Part shown: one piece after another, positions 1-11,309 of the stretch
Numbering within the stretch: position 1 is the stretch's first letter
How the letters are laid out: each line of letters opens with the position of its first letter
Assembly (NCBI GenBank): GCA_031763025.1
Contig: JASSKH010000030.1
Coordinates: 4,703,495 to 4,767,494, forward strand
Length of the DNA: 64,000 bases
Direction: 5' to 3'
Source: Macrocystis pyrifera
Lineage: Eukaryota > Sar > Phaeophyceae > Laminariales > Laminariaceae
The notes under the pieces: generated by a model
Told to the model about the DNA's origin: nothing
Databases searched by the model: none
Seen by the model: the letters and a program-made list of their open reading frames with translations, nothing else
Position numbers and translations under genes: made by a program

Positions 1-789
1 AAGGGCTGACTCCACATATATACCTCATCATCAGCGCAACAACATACATACCAGCACTGACTGCGGTTGTGAATATAACATGTACATTATGTATCACGCG
101 CACACAATTCAACGGGGGAGTAGTGATGCTAAACAAATACAAGGTGCCAAATACGATGTCGACGGGTATATTGTCGTATATAGAAAGAGAAGTTTAGTGT
201 GAAGGAACACACCCTGCTGGTGGTGTACATTCATACATTCCAGTATAATGACACAAGCGATATGAACATGGGTGTTATATATATGGGCAAACGTTACTTG
301 ATGCTTGATAGTTTGATGACACGCTTCGCAGACACCGCATATCTCGGAGCACGCCTGCCAACGATCAACTATATATCCGTATCGCAAGAGGACGCGGATT
401 CTCGACGCTTTCTATATATAACGCCTATATTAAGCTTGCTTATATGCATAATATGTACCAGGTAGCATATACCTGGTATACGATATAACAATAAGAAAAT
501 ATACGATATCTAGGGTGCGAGATACGCCTGTTCCGGACCCCCGAAACTCGAAGGGGAGGCATTCGCTGGATCTTTCGAGAACTGAGAATGGGAACCGGAA
601 TGGCTGTGTCGGTGTCTGTACGAGAGGCACCATATATATCGCAGCGGAGGGTTCGATCCAAGAACTTTTACGTACGGTTGGCGGTACTGTGTAGCAACGG
701 GAAGGGGGGGGGGAGGGGAAGGGGACGGAGGGGGGGAGTCCTTGCTACATCCTGAAAAGGGGGAAACAACGAAGTATCCACGAGTAGTG

Positions 790-1600
790 AGATACTGCGT
801 CTGTCTGTTGTCCCATGGGATGTCCCATAAAAGCCCCATGGGCTACATTGGCCCAATAGCATATTCCATCGAATGAATATCCTATGGGTTATTCCAATGG
901 GAGTTCGCGGGAATCCCGTAAGAACTCATGGAACGCACTCTACGATTAGTGATACGTTGTGTCCCTTATCCCATGAGAAGTCCCATGGGATACACTGGTA
1001 CGTTTGTCTCATAGCATATTGCGTCCCTCTTTTGCGACATGCATTGATTCCAACCCGTACCCAACCCAAACCCAACCGAACGACGCTCACCCTCCATTTT
1101 GAATATTATAAATGCTCATACAAAACACATAAAAACAACTATACTATGAATCCCATGGGTTATCTTGTGATCGGAATATGGGTTATCTTGTGATCGGAAT
1201 TCATGAGAATCCCCCAGGGACTCCTCGAACGCACTCTACGAGTACATGATGAGCCATTGCGTCTGTTATCTCATGGAACGTTCCTCGGGAAATCCCATGC
1301 ATGTGTGCGTTGGTCTCACGGCATATATCCAATGGGACGGGTGTTCCGTTCGTTATCCCAACCAAAGACGAGGAATTCCTCGAACGCAGTCTACGAGCAG
1401 TAAGACACTGCGTCTGTCTTCTCATTGGGTACCGCGTGGGAAGTACCATGGGAAACATTGGACCCATACGATATGCCATGGTCATGGGATACATCCCATG
1501 ATGGAGCTCATGGGAATCCCACGAAACTCCACGAACGTAATCTGCAGTACGCGTAGTAGTAGCGGGACATTGCGTCTGTTTATATCTTAGTCTGTACCCT
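790..1600. repeat. CCATGG-rich palindrome island, copy 1
   Basis: The stretch is filled with the palindrome CCATGG and one-base variants (TCCCATGGG, CCCATGAG, CCAATGGG), often next to short phrases such as GGGATAC or GGTTATC. Spacing is irregular, about 15-40 bp, so it is not a simple tandem array. The six frames show only short ORFs full of Met, Gly and Pro, which are shadows of the palindrome. Similar islands recur at 9.9-10.6 and 11.3-12.6 kb. Function is unknown. Confidence 0.6.
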
Positions 1601-1917
1601 GCTGGTATGATTTATCAAATCATTCAAATATCCGACATCTTTCTATTAATAGCATGTTGTGACAGTATACACTTTTGAAAAACCGTTTGCCGCGATAAAT
1701 AGCTAAGAGCACTGGCCATCGGGGTTCTTTGGAGATTTTCAAGGAGCACATGATAGTTCGGTGAGTAATAATGTTGTATTAATATACTACACAGTAGTGA
1801 TACCTGGTATTAATAGTACGTTAGTGCAATATTCATATCCCGTATGAGTGCAAGGTGTACTGTACCTTGATCAGGATAATATTGTTGAACTAATCAGGGG
1901 GGTCGAGCAAGGGTCGC

Positions 1918-2269
1918 TGTTATGAGGCTTAGATTGGGTAGGCAATTGGTTAACCTTTTACCTCTAACCCAATGGACTATTAATAAGACCCTAACAAATG
2001 GCGACGACGGCAAAACATGGGTCGTTGGTCGTGAGTTCGAGTCTCACGTCCACCATGATACGCGTATCGCTTTTTAAAGAAAAGTGAATTTCCTCATGTC
2101 AAGAATCTGAAAAATACTTCTGGATCCCCAGAAATTGGAACCGCGTGTGGTGTCACGCGTCGACCCGTATATCCGGTCCGTTCCAGGGGGGGAGAGTGTT
2201 ATGAGGCTTAGATTGGGTAGGCAATTGGTTAACCTTTTACCTTTAGCCCAACGGACTAAGACCCTAACA
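1918..2269 (+). mobile_element. TRIM-like miniature LTR element 1
   Basis: Two direct repeats, 1918-1996 and 2197-2269, begin TGTTATGAGG and end GACCCTAACA, giving the TG...CA ends of LTRs. Directly inside the left repeat is TGGCGACGACGGC, a good primer-binding site. Directly before the right repeat is the purine tract AGGGGGGGAGAG. The roughly 200-bp interior has no coding capacity but holds a tRNA T-arm-like hairpin near 2035-2055 (stem GTGAG/CTCAC, loop TTCGAGT). No target duplication is visible. It is a non-autonomous fossil of the TRIM class, and its parent family is unknown. Confidence 0.75.
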
Positions 2270-3200
2270 TTACGTCCCCCTCGGCCTCACTTTTGTCATA
2301 CAAATACTACAGTACAGCATGTATTACTATTGTATTACTGGATTGACAGTGCTATTACGTTTGCCCCCCGACAATATCCGGCTCAAACCCCGATCGCTCA
2401 TAGTCAGCGGGAGAGGAGAAGGAGAAAACTCAAAATTATATCAAACCTGTCAAGTCGAAAGAAGTCAAAGCTACAAATATAATTACTATCCTTGCCCTTT
2501 CGTCAATCTCTTCAGGGTGCCACTGTGGCCACAAGCGAGCTCTTCCTCGACCATCTTTCTCTATCTCTCGTTATCTCTCTCGCTTTATTTCCCTCTTTCC
2601 TCCTTGGTATGATCTTGAACACAGGTAGTGTACTTCACACCAGCATGTAGACGAAGCAAGCGCATAGCCACTAGGCGCAGCCTCCGAGAGACTTCGCAGA
2701 AGACACCGACAGCACTCTACAATGGTTATTTCACCAACATTTAAACCGCATTTCAACAGGTTATGAGCCTCGAATCAGTGTCGCCACAATCGACGAGCTT
2801 GCACCACACTTCAAACAGGACTCGTGGATAGTGGAAAACCGCGGCGGAATACAATATACAAACTCAAGCGAGCTTTAGCTCCCTTACGGTGTGTTGGAAT
2901 TGTACCACAAAAGGTTCGGTATCTAGTTTGGAGTCGCCACTGCTGTGAACTTATGTATGTACGTGTGTGTGCGTGTGTACCACAGTATACCTGGTAGTAA
3001 GCATGGTATCGCTCCAAACATCGAGACACGAACAACACCCATCCCGAAAAAAAGTACTCGTTGGTAGATTTTCTAGAGCAAATGTTCGGCCGAACCCAAT
3101 CTACACAGTATAAACAGAGCTCTGCAGCGAGGAGCAGTCACCTCGTAGACAAGACAATCCTGATCAGTATCAGGAAAACAAGAAGTGAGCATGGACACCA
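2270..3200. other. Spacer with nothing firm
   Basis: The stretch holds a CT-rich run near 2560-2610 and one TACCWGGTA 9-mer at 2988-2996. The open frames are short and show no recognisable domain or convincing splice pattern. Confidence 0.4.
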
Positions 3201-3204
3201 GACC

Positions 3205-3430
3205 AACGGGTGAAGCACTGCACGGGTGACCGGGACCCCCCCTTGCACAAAATGGCGTAATTTTTTGTTGTTGTGGAGACAGTAAATATTGTAGCAGATC
3301 CCACAAGGTGCCGACAACCTCTGAATTCGGTACGCCTGCGTATTGCTGTGGCACATTTTTGAACGTCTCCACAGCTATTGTTTTTGCACCCCCACATTCT
3401 TCAAGGGAGGGGCCCCGGCCACCTGTGTAG
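3205..3430. mobile_element. Small TIR element (MITE), family C
   Basis: The left end (CGGGTGACCGGGACCCCCCT, from about 3215) is matched in reverse complement by the right end (AGGGGCCCCGGCCACCTGTG, to about 3427). The interior has no coding potential. A diverged relative with the same GGTCCCCCCCTTGCACAA left end and GGCCCCACCTGTGTA right end lies at 10.84-11.0 kb. No clear target duplication could be read, so the superfamily is not assigned. Confidence 0.5.
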
Positions 3431-3935
3431 CGATTGGGAGAGTTGAGATGTATTCTAGATATTTTGGGCGGGAGACTTTAATCTGTCTTGTCCCTGCTGT
3501 AGTTGCTCGTGCTACAATGGTATGAGCCCAGCAACGGCGGTGCGGGGCTTGAAGTTTCCTTGATTTCCGCGGCAATCCGGTTGGCACGCAGCGCCTGCTG
3601 CAACTCAGGACACGCATGTATTTCTATAGTACGGGGGAACACCGTAACCAGAACCAATTGGGGTATGTAAACATAGGGGATACGTACATGGTTTTTGTGT
3701 CCATGGTGGGTTTTGATTGCTATCGCCCGAAGTAGTGCTGTACATAAGTGTCTACATGAGTTTTCTTCATGCATTGTTCCTTTGCCGCTCTCCCCCGTCT
3801 CCCGGGAACCCAGGCTGCAGGACCCCCATCAACACGGAACGATAACACGGGCCATCACCTTAGACCCGCTGCGTCCGAAGGAGGACAACAGTCCCCTCTT
3901 CGGGTAGCGCTATCGACTAACCCGCTGGACAAAAG

Positions 3936-4224
3936 CGAAAGGGGCGACGGCGTTCCCTCCGCCTTCGCCACACGTTTTGTGTTCGAGGGGGGTTTTAGTG
4001 GGCTAGACGAGCCGTCGGTGACACGACCATCTCATCACAGACAGAGAAGCATGCAGACGGTGTGCTCTCCTGGCGACGACTTTTCGTTGATCTCAACCGT
4101 TCACGCGGAGGCGAGTGGGTGCTACTTCCAAGGGGCCAACGACACGAACGCCTACTTCACCGCCGATGAGGACAGGATCGTGCTTCCTGCGAGCATTTCC
4201 GCATCTTCCAGTACGAGCGAAACT
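3936..4224 (+). CDS. Surface-protein exon: degenerate part C plus part A1
   Basis: The exon ends ...SSTSET before donor GTGAGT in phase 0. Part A1 reads CSPGDDFSLIS then GCYFQ. A stretch before it (VPSAFATRFVFEGG) resembles part C with its cysteines lost. The 5' edge is a guess: a CTAAC branch-like site precedes AAAAG at 3931-3935, while the open frame runs back to an ATG at 3769. Confidence 0.5.
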
Positions 4225-7200
4225 GTGAGTTAGTTAACTACTGTCTCTTATCTTCTTGCCGATGAAACGACGAGAGTTAACTCTCATTACTTGCACTACT
4301 GTAAGCAAGTGTGCTTTTAACTCCACAGAACGTACTACAGTACTACCAACGATGGACCTTCAAAGCACCGTCAAGGCTACAGAACGTATCCCTATGCTAC
4401 GTTCTGTGGCCCTTGCGTCCTTTTTTATTGTTCCAGGACGGTGCTTACAAAGTAGAACGCCTGCCTGCCTTTTCGCCCACCTCCAACGATTATTCAAAAT
4501 GTGAGAGGTCTCGTCACCCCGTGTGGTGTCGCTTTGTGTTAATGTGCTACGAGTGGTGGAACTTGTCTAGCCAGCGTTCACGACGGTGTAACAGCGCGTG
4601 CGTGGCTCATTGTTGTATGGTGTTTGAGTGTGGCAGGCGAGGAAACTGCAGAGATGCGGTGCGGGTCTCACCGCGATTAATATGTAGCTTTGGTATATCT
4701 ACAGGAGAAAAATGTTGTTCGGCGCGTGCAGGGTGGGTTTTCCGTATAAAGGTACTTAGCGGTACGTTGCTTGTTGTTCCTGGCACAACTTATTACATAT
4801 GGCGTACAATAGTGGTTGCTGCAGATTTGTACTTAATCGTCACCATGAAAAAAACGTGTGTTCGTTGTGCCCAGCCCGACCTGCTGTAGTGCGCTAGTCC
4901 AGGTAGAGAGCCACCCCCGGTTTGAGGCAATACATCCGTGCGACAACCTCTTCAACTGAGCGGAGGGTAAATTGCCATTACATGTATTCGACATAATACG
5001 AAACATCAAGTATTTGACTAAATGCATGGGTTTGGTAAAATAGGTGGTAAGGTCTCACGCAGTAATTGTGCACAGCTACTACTGTTGTCGCGTAAACCAA
5101 CAGATGTGTCCAAATTTTGATACAATAGTTGTTCGTTTCCTACAAGAATGCAGCTAACAACGTCTGCATGACTACAGTACACACCTATGACACGTACAAG
5201 GAATACTTGAACCCATCCGTGTACCCCTGCCTATTCTCAACGTAACGTTTCGCGCAGTTCGCATGGGTTGCAGGGAAGGTGCTCGGGTTCAGTGGCGGTG
5301 CGCTAGACGTTGACCCGGAATGCGTTTCAGACGGACCCTGGACGGTGAATTCTCATCCCATGGACGCTGGGTCTTGGTCCTGTGAGTGAACTTCGAAGTA
5401 CTAATGCATCGTCCCTGTGCTGCCGATGGTCCGTGACTCGATGCTCCCTACATGGCGATTAAGTATCGTACTGTACTGGTACCATTTCTCTAAAATTAGG
5501 AACGCCGTGTGAATCATCACTCTACTTGTATAACTTGTTCAGTCTGTGTAATGTGTCTCTGTTTTTCAATGTCCAGTAACAATCTGTAGTACGGTACTAT
5601 CGCTTGTTTCCGTCTCGGTGTTCGTGTGCAGTGTATGCACTCTGTCCCGTAGTTGCTGACCACGGCATTTGCATCGCTGTGGGAGAGGCAGAATCAGCAC
5701 GAACCCCGATGGGTGCGCACCGTCGCTGTCATTGGGCAGAAAAAGCGGTACCAAAACAGTACTGCCAGGGAAATCAACGACACTGTGGGGTAAGAAGAAG
5801 CCGGTGGTGCTCTCAGCACGGCGACGCTGAGATAACACCATCTCGGGAAGCTCAGGCGATTCGCTGAAGGGCGTGCGGTAGGGCACTAACATGGGCCCGA
5901 CGAAAACGAGCAAAAGGGTGCTGCACTTTGAAAGGCGTTTCTAGGTGCCACCAACTCCACCTCGTCGGGGCCTGACCCCGTGTATTGTACAAGCACATAA
6001 GTTACCTGATACATACTGTAGTATCGAGTCACGTGAATAGTTGGGATCATTGTGATAGCGCGTGGTACAAACGACAGGACAGCTACCAAGCGAACGAGCA
6101 ATGAGAAAGGCAGATTAATGTTTACAGAGACACCAGAAATTCGGGAGTCGTTACATACTGAATAGAGTGTAGATCGCACCCATTCTCCAACAAGAGATCC
6201 AGCCTGGACCAGCTTTCCTGAATCGTATTAGGTGTCCCATACTGCTTGTATGATATCGCGGACCATTACTGTACTGATCACCTCCCCTCCCAAATTCCGT
6301 TGTCAGGCTTGGTTGGAGGCACCTTGGTGGCCTTTTCCCAAGAAAGCTTTGGGATTGAGTGCGGCTGCTCCGGAGACTCTTCGGAGACGGCGGACGTGCG
6401 AAGTACTCCCGCGCCAGCCTCTGCGAACGGCTCGACTCCCGCGTCCGGCCCCAGCCCAAGTCCAAGCCCCGCCGGGGGATTAAGCTGCGGTGCTGACTCG
6501 TTTAGGATAATCTCGCCACAACTGGATGACTTCGAAGGGTGTTTTGCGGACACGGATGGGGTGAATGGCACTCTCAGTAGCCATTATGGCCAGACGTCAA
6601 GCGAGCTCGGCGACGGCGGCGGCACCAACTCGGTTTTTGCCGCGTCTATCGACGAGAGGGGACACCAGGTACGTTTGTTTTGGGGCAGAACACACAACGC
6701 CTTTGCATGCGGTGGCGATGTCGTTTAGATCGCGAAACAGTCAGCACTACTACCGGACACGAGACATGCGGCTGTATTTGTGTTGAAAGGGAGTGTGCTC
6801 CAAAAACAATCGTTCGTTGTTCTATGCCTCACAATGTGAATGCATGTCGTGAATCCTTGGACAGGTCCGTTGGGTCGCAGGGACGTACGCAAACATGTCA
6901 ACCGACAGTGGCATTGTCCCGACCTGCATATCAGACGACAGCGCAACATCCGTCCACCCTGCGGACTCCACGTGGCTCTGTGAGTCCAGCGTAGATATGG
7001 TGGTATGGTGATCATCCCCACTGACTGTAGCGGTTCTGTCATCAAACATAATTAGGGATGTGTGGGTGTAAATGGTAACGCTACTGCTGTAATGTTTGGA
7101 TATGTTTCCCACTGCAAGTATGGTGAAATATTGTTGTACTTAAGAGCACACGCGCAGAGGCGAGTGCCAGTTGGGTTTGACGCGCAACGCTCGAAGTACA

Positions 7201-7664
7201 ATCATTTCATGGAGATAAAACTGGGCGCATCTAATGCAATGCACGAGGGAGAGCTCTTCTTCTACTGTGCAAGGTACACATGACCTCCCTCCGACACAAT
7301 AACAAAGCCTGAATTTCGTGTCCTGGTCGACAACCCATCATCAGGTGATCTCACGGGCGCCGGCACCTTCATGCCCGTAAACGAGACACACTTCCGAGTC
7401 GACTGTGGCTGCAACTCCACATCATCATCCTCTGGCACAAACTCAGAGGAGACCACGCCGACTAGGGGGGGCAGCGGGGGATCCTCTTCCGCCGCCGCCG
7501 CCTCCGCCCCGACACCTTCACCCAACAGCCAATCAGCCGCGGAAGTCGAGTCGGAGGCTAACGGGGGATCATCTACAATCGCACCAAGAGCTTCCCCGGC
7601 GTTCGGGTTGGCTGCCGTTGTCGGTGCCGTGGTGGGGCTTGCGCGTCTCTTCGTGGGGGAGTGA
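3936..7664 (+). CDS. Secreted or GPI-anchored protein with two cysteine modules (gene level)
   Basis: Five exons fit together with agreeing phases: 3936-4224, 5258-5381, 6307-6668, 6865-6979 and 7345-7664, about 400 residues. The product holds two copies of a three-part module. Part A has Cys, a DF/SF..IS motif and GCY or GCF. Part B has WVAG, then C.SD, HP.D and W.C. Part C ends IECGC or VDCGC. The B-to-C junction splits a Cys codon after its first base in both copies, so the gene grew by duplicating the exon set. A Ser/Thr/Gly/Pro stalk follows, then a hydrophobic tail (GLAAVVGAVVGLARLF) ending GE-stop, as in GPI-anchored or single-pass surface proteins. Asn-x-Ser/Thr sites are frequent. 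I do not recognise the family. A signal peptide exon was not found, so the 5' end is uncertain. Confidence 0.65.
5258..5381 (+). CDS. Surface-protein exon: part B1
   Basis: After acceptor TTTCGCGCAG the exon reads FAWVAGKV, then PECVSD, HPMDAG and WS, and ends on the first base of a Cys codon before GTGAGT. It lines up with part B2 at WVAG, C.SD, HP.D and W.C. It contains no ATG. Confidence 0.65.
6307..6668 (+). CDS. Surface-protein exon: parts C1 and A2
   Basis: After acceptor CGTTGTCAG the first two bases complete a Cys codon (T|GC). The exon then reads LVGGTLVAF and FGIECGC, a Pro/Ser linker, and part A2 (CGADSFRIIS, GCFADTDG, VFAASI). It ends in phase 0 at CAG before GTACGT. The VxxASI match to part A1 fixes the alignment of the two modules. 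Confidence 0.7.
6865..6979 (+). CDS. Surface-protein exon: part B2
   Basis: After CTTGGACAG the exon reads VRWVAGTYANMS, then PTCISDD, VHPADSTW and L, and ends on the first base of a split Cys codon before GTGAGT. It is the duplicate of the exon at 5258-5381, with the same phases on both sides. Confidence 0.65.
7345..7664 (+). CDS. Surface-protein last exon: part C2, stalk and C-terminal anchor
   Basis: After CATCATCAG two bases complete the Cys codon. The exon reads DLTGAGTFMPV and FRVDCGCN, then about 55 residues rich in Ser, Thr, Gly, Pro and Ala, then the hydrophobic end segment and a TGA at 7662-7664. A tail this short (two residues after the hydrophobic run) favours a GPI signal over a receptor-like membrane span. 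Confidence 0.7.
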
Positions 7665-7734
7665 TTGAGACTCGATCGTAGTTCGTTCGTGGGGGAGTGA
7701 TTTTACGGATCACAGCAGCATCACGGGGGGGTGT

Positions 7735-7832
7735 ACTCGATAGGAGAGATGTACTCGATCTCATGCATGGCCGTAGTCGTATGACCATAGACCCTCGCAT
7801 CCCTACAATGCCGGGACGGAGGGGCATATCAG
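7735..7832 (-). mobile_element. Fragment of the poly-C-tailed short element (S family)
   Basis: This is a 3'-end fragment after a GGGGGGG run. It carries the diagnostic words GCATGGCCGTAGTCGTATGA, GACCCTCGCATCC and CAATGCCGGGACGG shared by all S copies. Element sense is minus. Confidence 0.7.
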
Positions 7833-8299
7833 AGTAGTAATCAGAACTCACGACGGACGAACCCAAAAAAAGTTTACTCCTCCGTTCGCACACCCTATTG
7901 GGTTATCGTAACTACTACTGTATGCTCACCCGTAGTGGTGGTGGATGATTATATGCCTGGGGTGTTCACCGATGGAAGCTTAAGCCCTACGTGCAGCCCG
8001 GTGCCTTACATTGGATGTCGTGACGGGGCGTATTGTCTAAACTGTGGTGTTGCCGGGACGCTCTGACTATCTATATCCACACACACATATCATGACCCCT
8101 CCCCCCCTCCCCCGCCGAGAGGATTTACGGGTGCAGCGTGCCTGGAGTCTGCCCTACGGCCCTGGCATGACATGAGTACCTTCCCCCCCGGCGAGGGGGT
8201 TTCTGTTTGCAGCGTGCCCTGATTGCGTCGCTTGGAACGATCTACAGGATATATACCATACGAACGGATATATACGGTGCCCACAAGAGGAGAGTGTCC

Positions 8300-9890
8300 A
8301 AGTCGGAGACGACGAAGGTGTTGTACGTATTGGATCGCTGGTAATGGGGTCGAATGCAGTGTGGGGATCGTGTAATACGTACGGTACGGTATATTTTCGG
8401 GGTTGGTGTAATGTTGTAGCGGCTGAGTGTGTGCTGCTTCATCGGTGGTTTGCTCTTGTGATATCTACATGTCGCTTCTGTATGGTAGGTCGAGAGGTGG
8501 CTACTACTGAAGCACGTACGTACGTAGTCTTGCCCTTTGTAGCATGTACTCAACAAAAGCGCCATTTTTTATCAGCGTCTTATGTTCGATGTTTTACCTG
8601 CCAGTGTATAGTAGAGTACGTCCATGAGTCCTTCAGTAAGCGTCGATATATCTGGTATGTTCTGGTCATGGGCTAGGTAGGCCTCAATGGGTAAGCAGGC
8701 GAATGTCGCTGTGGCTGTCGGCCTTGCTGGATCGGGGTTGTTTTACGATGGGGGCAGCACTTGCTGTATTATTGTATTCGGCTGCCCTTCCTTGCAACGT
8801 ACATATTTTTTGACGAGCGTTTTTGACTGCACCAGACAGATCCGTGGTGACTTATCATCGCGGCCAGAACAGTTTGGGTTGATGATATAGAATGCCATTA
8901 ACACAGGGCCATCCAGAACACAACCCGATTTTTGCGGGTTTTCAACCGCAACAGAATCCTACAGGGGTATACATAGCCCCGAAAAAATGTATTATCCAGA
9001 CCAAGCCACGATGTTACAAGACCGTGTTCGTTCGTTCGTACGTACACGTTTATTTCACTCGTACGCTGGGGAACCGCCTCGAAGTTTTTGTTCTCGGGCT
9101 CCTATCCTCGGTCCTGGCCACCCTACGACTCAACCATCCATCCGTCCCATTGATCATAACTCGTCACCGTGCTTGCTGACCCTCGCAATGTTTCGGCTCC
9201 TGCTTTTTGGTCCTTTGGCGCCGTCTGTGTCTAGCTAGTTATGGTTGGTTCGGCAGCACGTGCACATTGCCGTGCTCCCCCTGCGCGGAGATGCCAAAAC
9301 GAGTTTTTTTCAGTTTATATCAAATGTTGCCAAGTTTTACCATTATTGTTGTGTCTGTTGTTCGACAATGTGCACTGATAGTATGCATGCCAGTCGCAAA
9401 AAAATAACATTACTGTACGTTTGATATCCGACAATGTGCATGTCAATCGCAAAAATGTCACTATTATTGTGTTTGGCATCGGACAGCGTATAGCATTTGC
9501 ATGAGTTCCAACGTTGACCATTCATAAACATTACGAGGGGAGCATTTCCAGAAGGAAGAAAACCAAAGGGATATACCTGTATTAATGTTGTCTCCCCTAT
9601 CCCACCCTCGCCGGCTCGAACTCTCCACTCACTCACGCTGATCCACAATCATCACGTCAGGCGCACGCACAACACCTACAGTACCTGGTATTCCGCAGTT
9701 TCATGCTTCCTGCTATGTGCCGCTTGCACTTTCTTCCACCGCCACGATAACAAAAACCCAGCTCTCTAAAGGACAAGCATGGCGACTCCGCAAGTCGGCG
9801 GGCAATTTCGACACAAAAATAATACTGCCAGCCCGTTAGGATGACCCCCCGGTATATTTGAAACCATGAGGCTAGCACGTCTCCTACCGA
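8300..9890. other. Spacer with nothing firm
   Basis: ORFs up to 110 codons occur here, but none shows a domain, compositional bias or splice pattern that I trust. An internal near-repeat near 9350-9480 contains the word GACAATGTGCA twice. One TACCWGGTA 9-mer lies at 9682-9690. Confidence 0.4.
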
Positions 9891-9894
9891 AGCA

Positions 9895-10560
9895 TTGATT
9901 GTATGGGGTATCCCATGATTTGATCAGCATGCACGTCCCACGGGACAAACGTGCCCATGTTGTATCCCATGGGCCTCCATGTGGTTAACTCCCGCGGAAT
10001 ATCCCATGGTGTACCCCGAGTGGTGTATCCCATGAATGAAAGACTATATGTGGGGTACGGCATAGCGCGGTTCATTGCGTATCACATGGGCCTCCACAAT
10101 TGCCGTGCACACTATTTCGTACTTGTTTGTTTTCCGCCATCGAGATGCATATTGTTACAGCCTGTTTTGCGACCACAGGAAGGATTTCAGGGAAGTGAGC
10201 TAATGTGAGAACATCATCATCATCATCATCATCAGTTGCCTCCGATGGAATATTCCATGATCTCATGGAGAATTCGTCATACTGGGTACCCCGTGGCGCG
10301 TTCCATGGCGTGTCCCATGCATCATGCAACGGGCAATGGGGCAAATGCTACAATTGCGTACACCATGTAGTATCCAATGGCGCTCCTCACGAGACAGATG
10401 CCCCCTTTTGTCGTGTATCCCATCGGCATCAATTCCATGTTTCCCCCCACATGGAATATCCCATGGGTGTGCGTTGTGTGTATAATGTATCTCATAGGGT
10501 ATCCCGTGGCACGTCCAATGGTGTATCCCACGTGTAATACCGTGGGGCAAACGCTCTCAT
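9895..10560. repeat. CCATGG-rich palindrome island, copy 2
   Basis: Dozens of CCATGG, CCCATGGG and one-mismatch variants occur, commonly in the frame GTATCCCATGGGTGT. A (CAT)n run lies at 10213-10233. No coding potential is visible beyond Met/Gly/His-rich shadow frames. Confidence 0.65.
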
Positions 10561-10837
10561 GGTGCCTCGTGTTTAGGCTATGCTGTGGTTGTTTTACCGC
10601 GTGCCGCTTTGTCCTTGTTTTCTCTCTTCCGATCCACGACCGCGCCAGTCTATGGTCACGGAACACGCGTACTCTCTCTCTGTAGGAAAAACCCTGTGCC
10701 TGGTTTGGACGTCTATCGCGCACCGAGCTCGCTCAAGGTCCCCTCCTCTTGTCAATCTCCGTCGAAACGTGGGTTTCAATGGGTGCACCCCATGGGATAC
10801 ACTAGCCATGGTGTATAGCCCTAACCCTGCAAGGATG

Positions 10838-11005
10838 GTCGTGGTCCCCCCCTTGCACAATGTGGCAAACCCCACCAGGCTTAAGCAATCTCTCAATTCG
10901 GTACGCTTAATGGTGTGCTACATAGTCCAATGCCTCGACAAGGGCGTTTTTACGCCCAGATTGTGCAGCAGCGGGGGGGGGGGGGGCGGCCCCACCTGTG
11001 TATAA
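10838..11005. mobile_element. Small TIR element (MITE), family C, second copy
   Basis: The left end (GTGGTCCCCCCCTTGCACAA) and right end (GGCCCCACCTGTGTA) match the element at 3.2-3.4 kb, as does the internal word AATTCGGTACGC. A G run of about 15 bp lies just inside the right end. Confidence 0.5.
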
Positions 11006-11021
11006 CCCTCATCCTAAACGA

Positions 11022-11272
11022 CGGGTTCTACGATAAAGGTAGCACATTTCCGCTAATATGTTTTCTGAATGACGGAGGTTTTCCTTAACCCAAAATCGTC
11101 GGAATGCCAGTCTTGTTTCGAAAAAGGGCGCTTTGGTACACTTGCGCCATGGGATTATCCGGCGGCGTGCAATTTGGTTTTCGCCTAAGTCAGTTTTCGG
11201 GTGAGGTATGAAGCCCCTCAAGTGAGGAGCCTCAGAAAAATTAGGGTGAGAACCTCTATCGTAGAACGCCTC
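11022..11272. mobile_element. TIR element family A (GTTCTACGAT), copy 1
   Basis: The inverted ends are GGTTCTACGATAAAGGTAG and CCTCTATCGTAGAACGCC. The interior has no coding capacity. Two more copies lie at 14.5 and 35.1 kb. Here the internal word GGTTTTCCTTAACCC is unbroken, so it serves as the empty site for a TTAA-targeting insertion found in the 35.1-kb copy. Telomere-like CTAACCCTAACCCC follows directly. Confidence 0.7.
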
Positions 11273-11309
11273 CAACTCTAACCCTAACCCCAACCGTAAG
11301 GAATGTCGT

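Noticed and set aside
430-840. Overlapping minus-strand ORFs of 60-109 codons
   Set aside because: Pro/Ser-rich frames opposite a G-rich run; no domain, no splice partner.
4436-4500. A second candidate exon (DGAYKVERLPAFSPTSNDYSK) in the first intron of the surface-protein gene
   Set aside because: Good acceptor, but it would leave phase 1 before a phase-0 exon, and it has no counterpart in the second module.
5632-5788. Cys-rich plus-strand frame ending at GTAAGA
   Set aside because: Does not match module part C and would break the phase chain; the exon at 6307 fits instead.
10213-10233. (CAT)n run considered as a CRISPR-like or regulatory array
   Set aside because: A plain microsatellite; no CRISPR array is present in the window.
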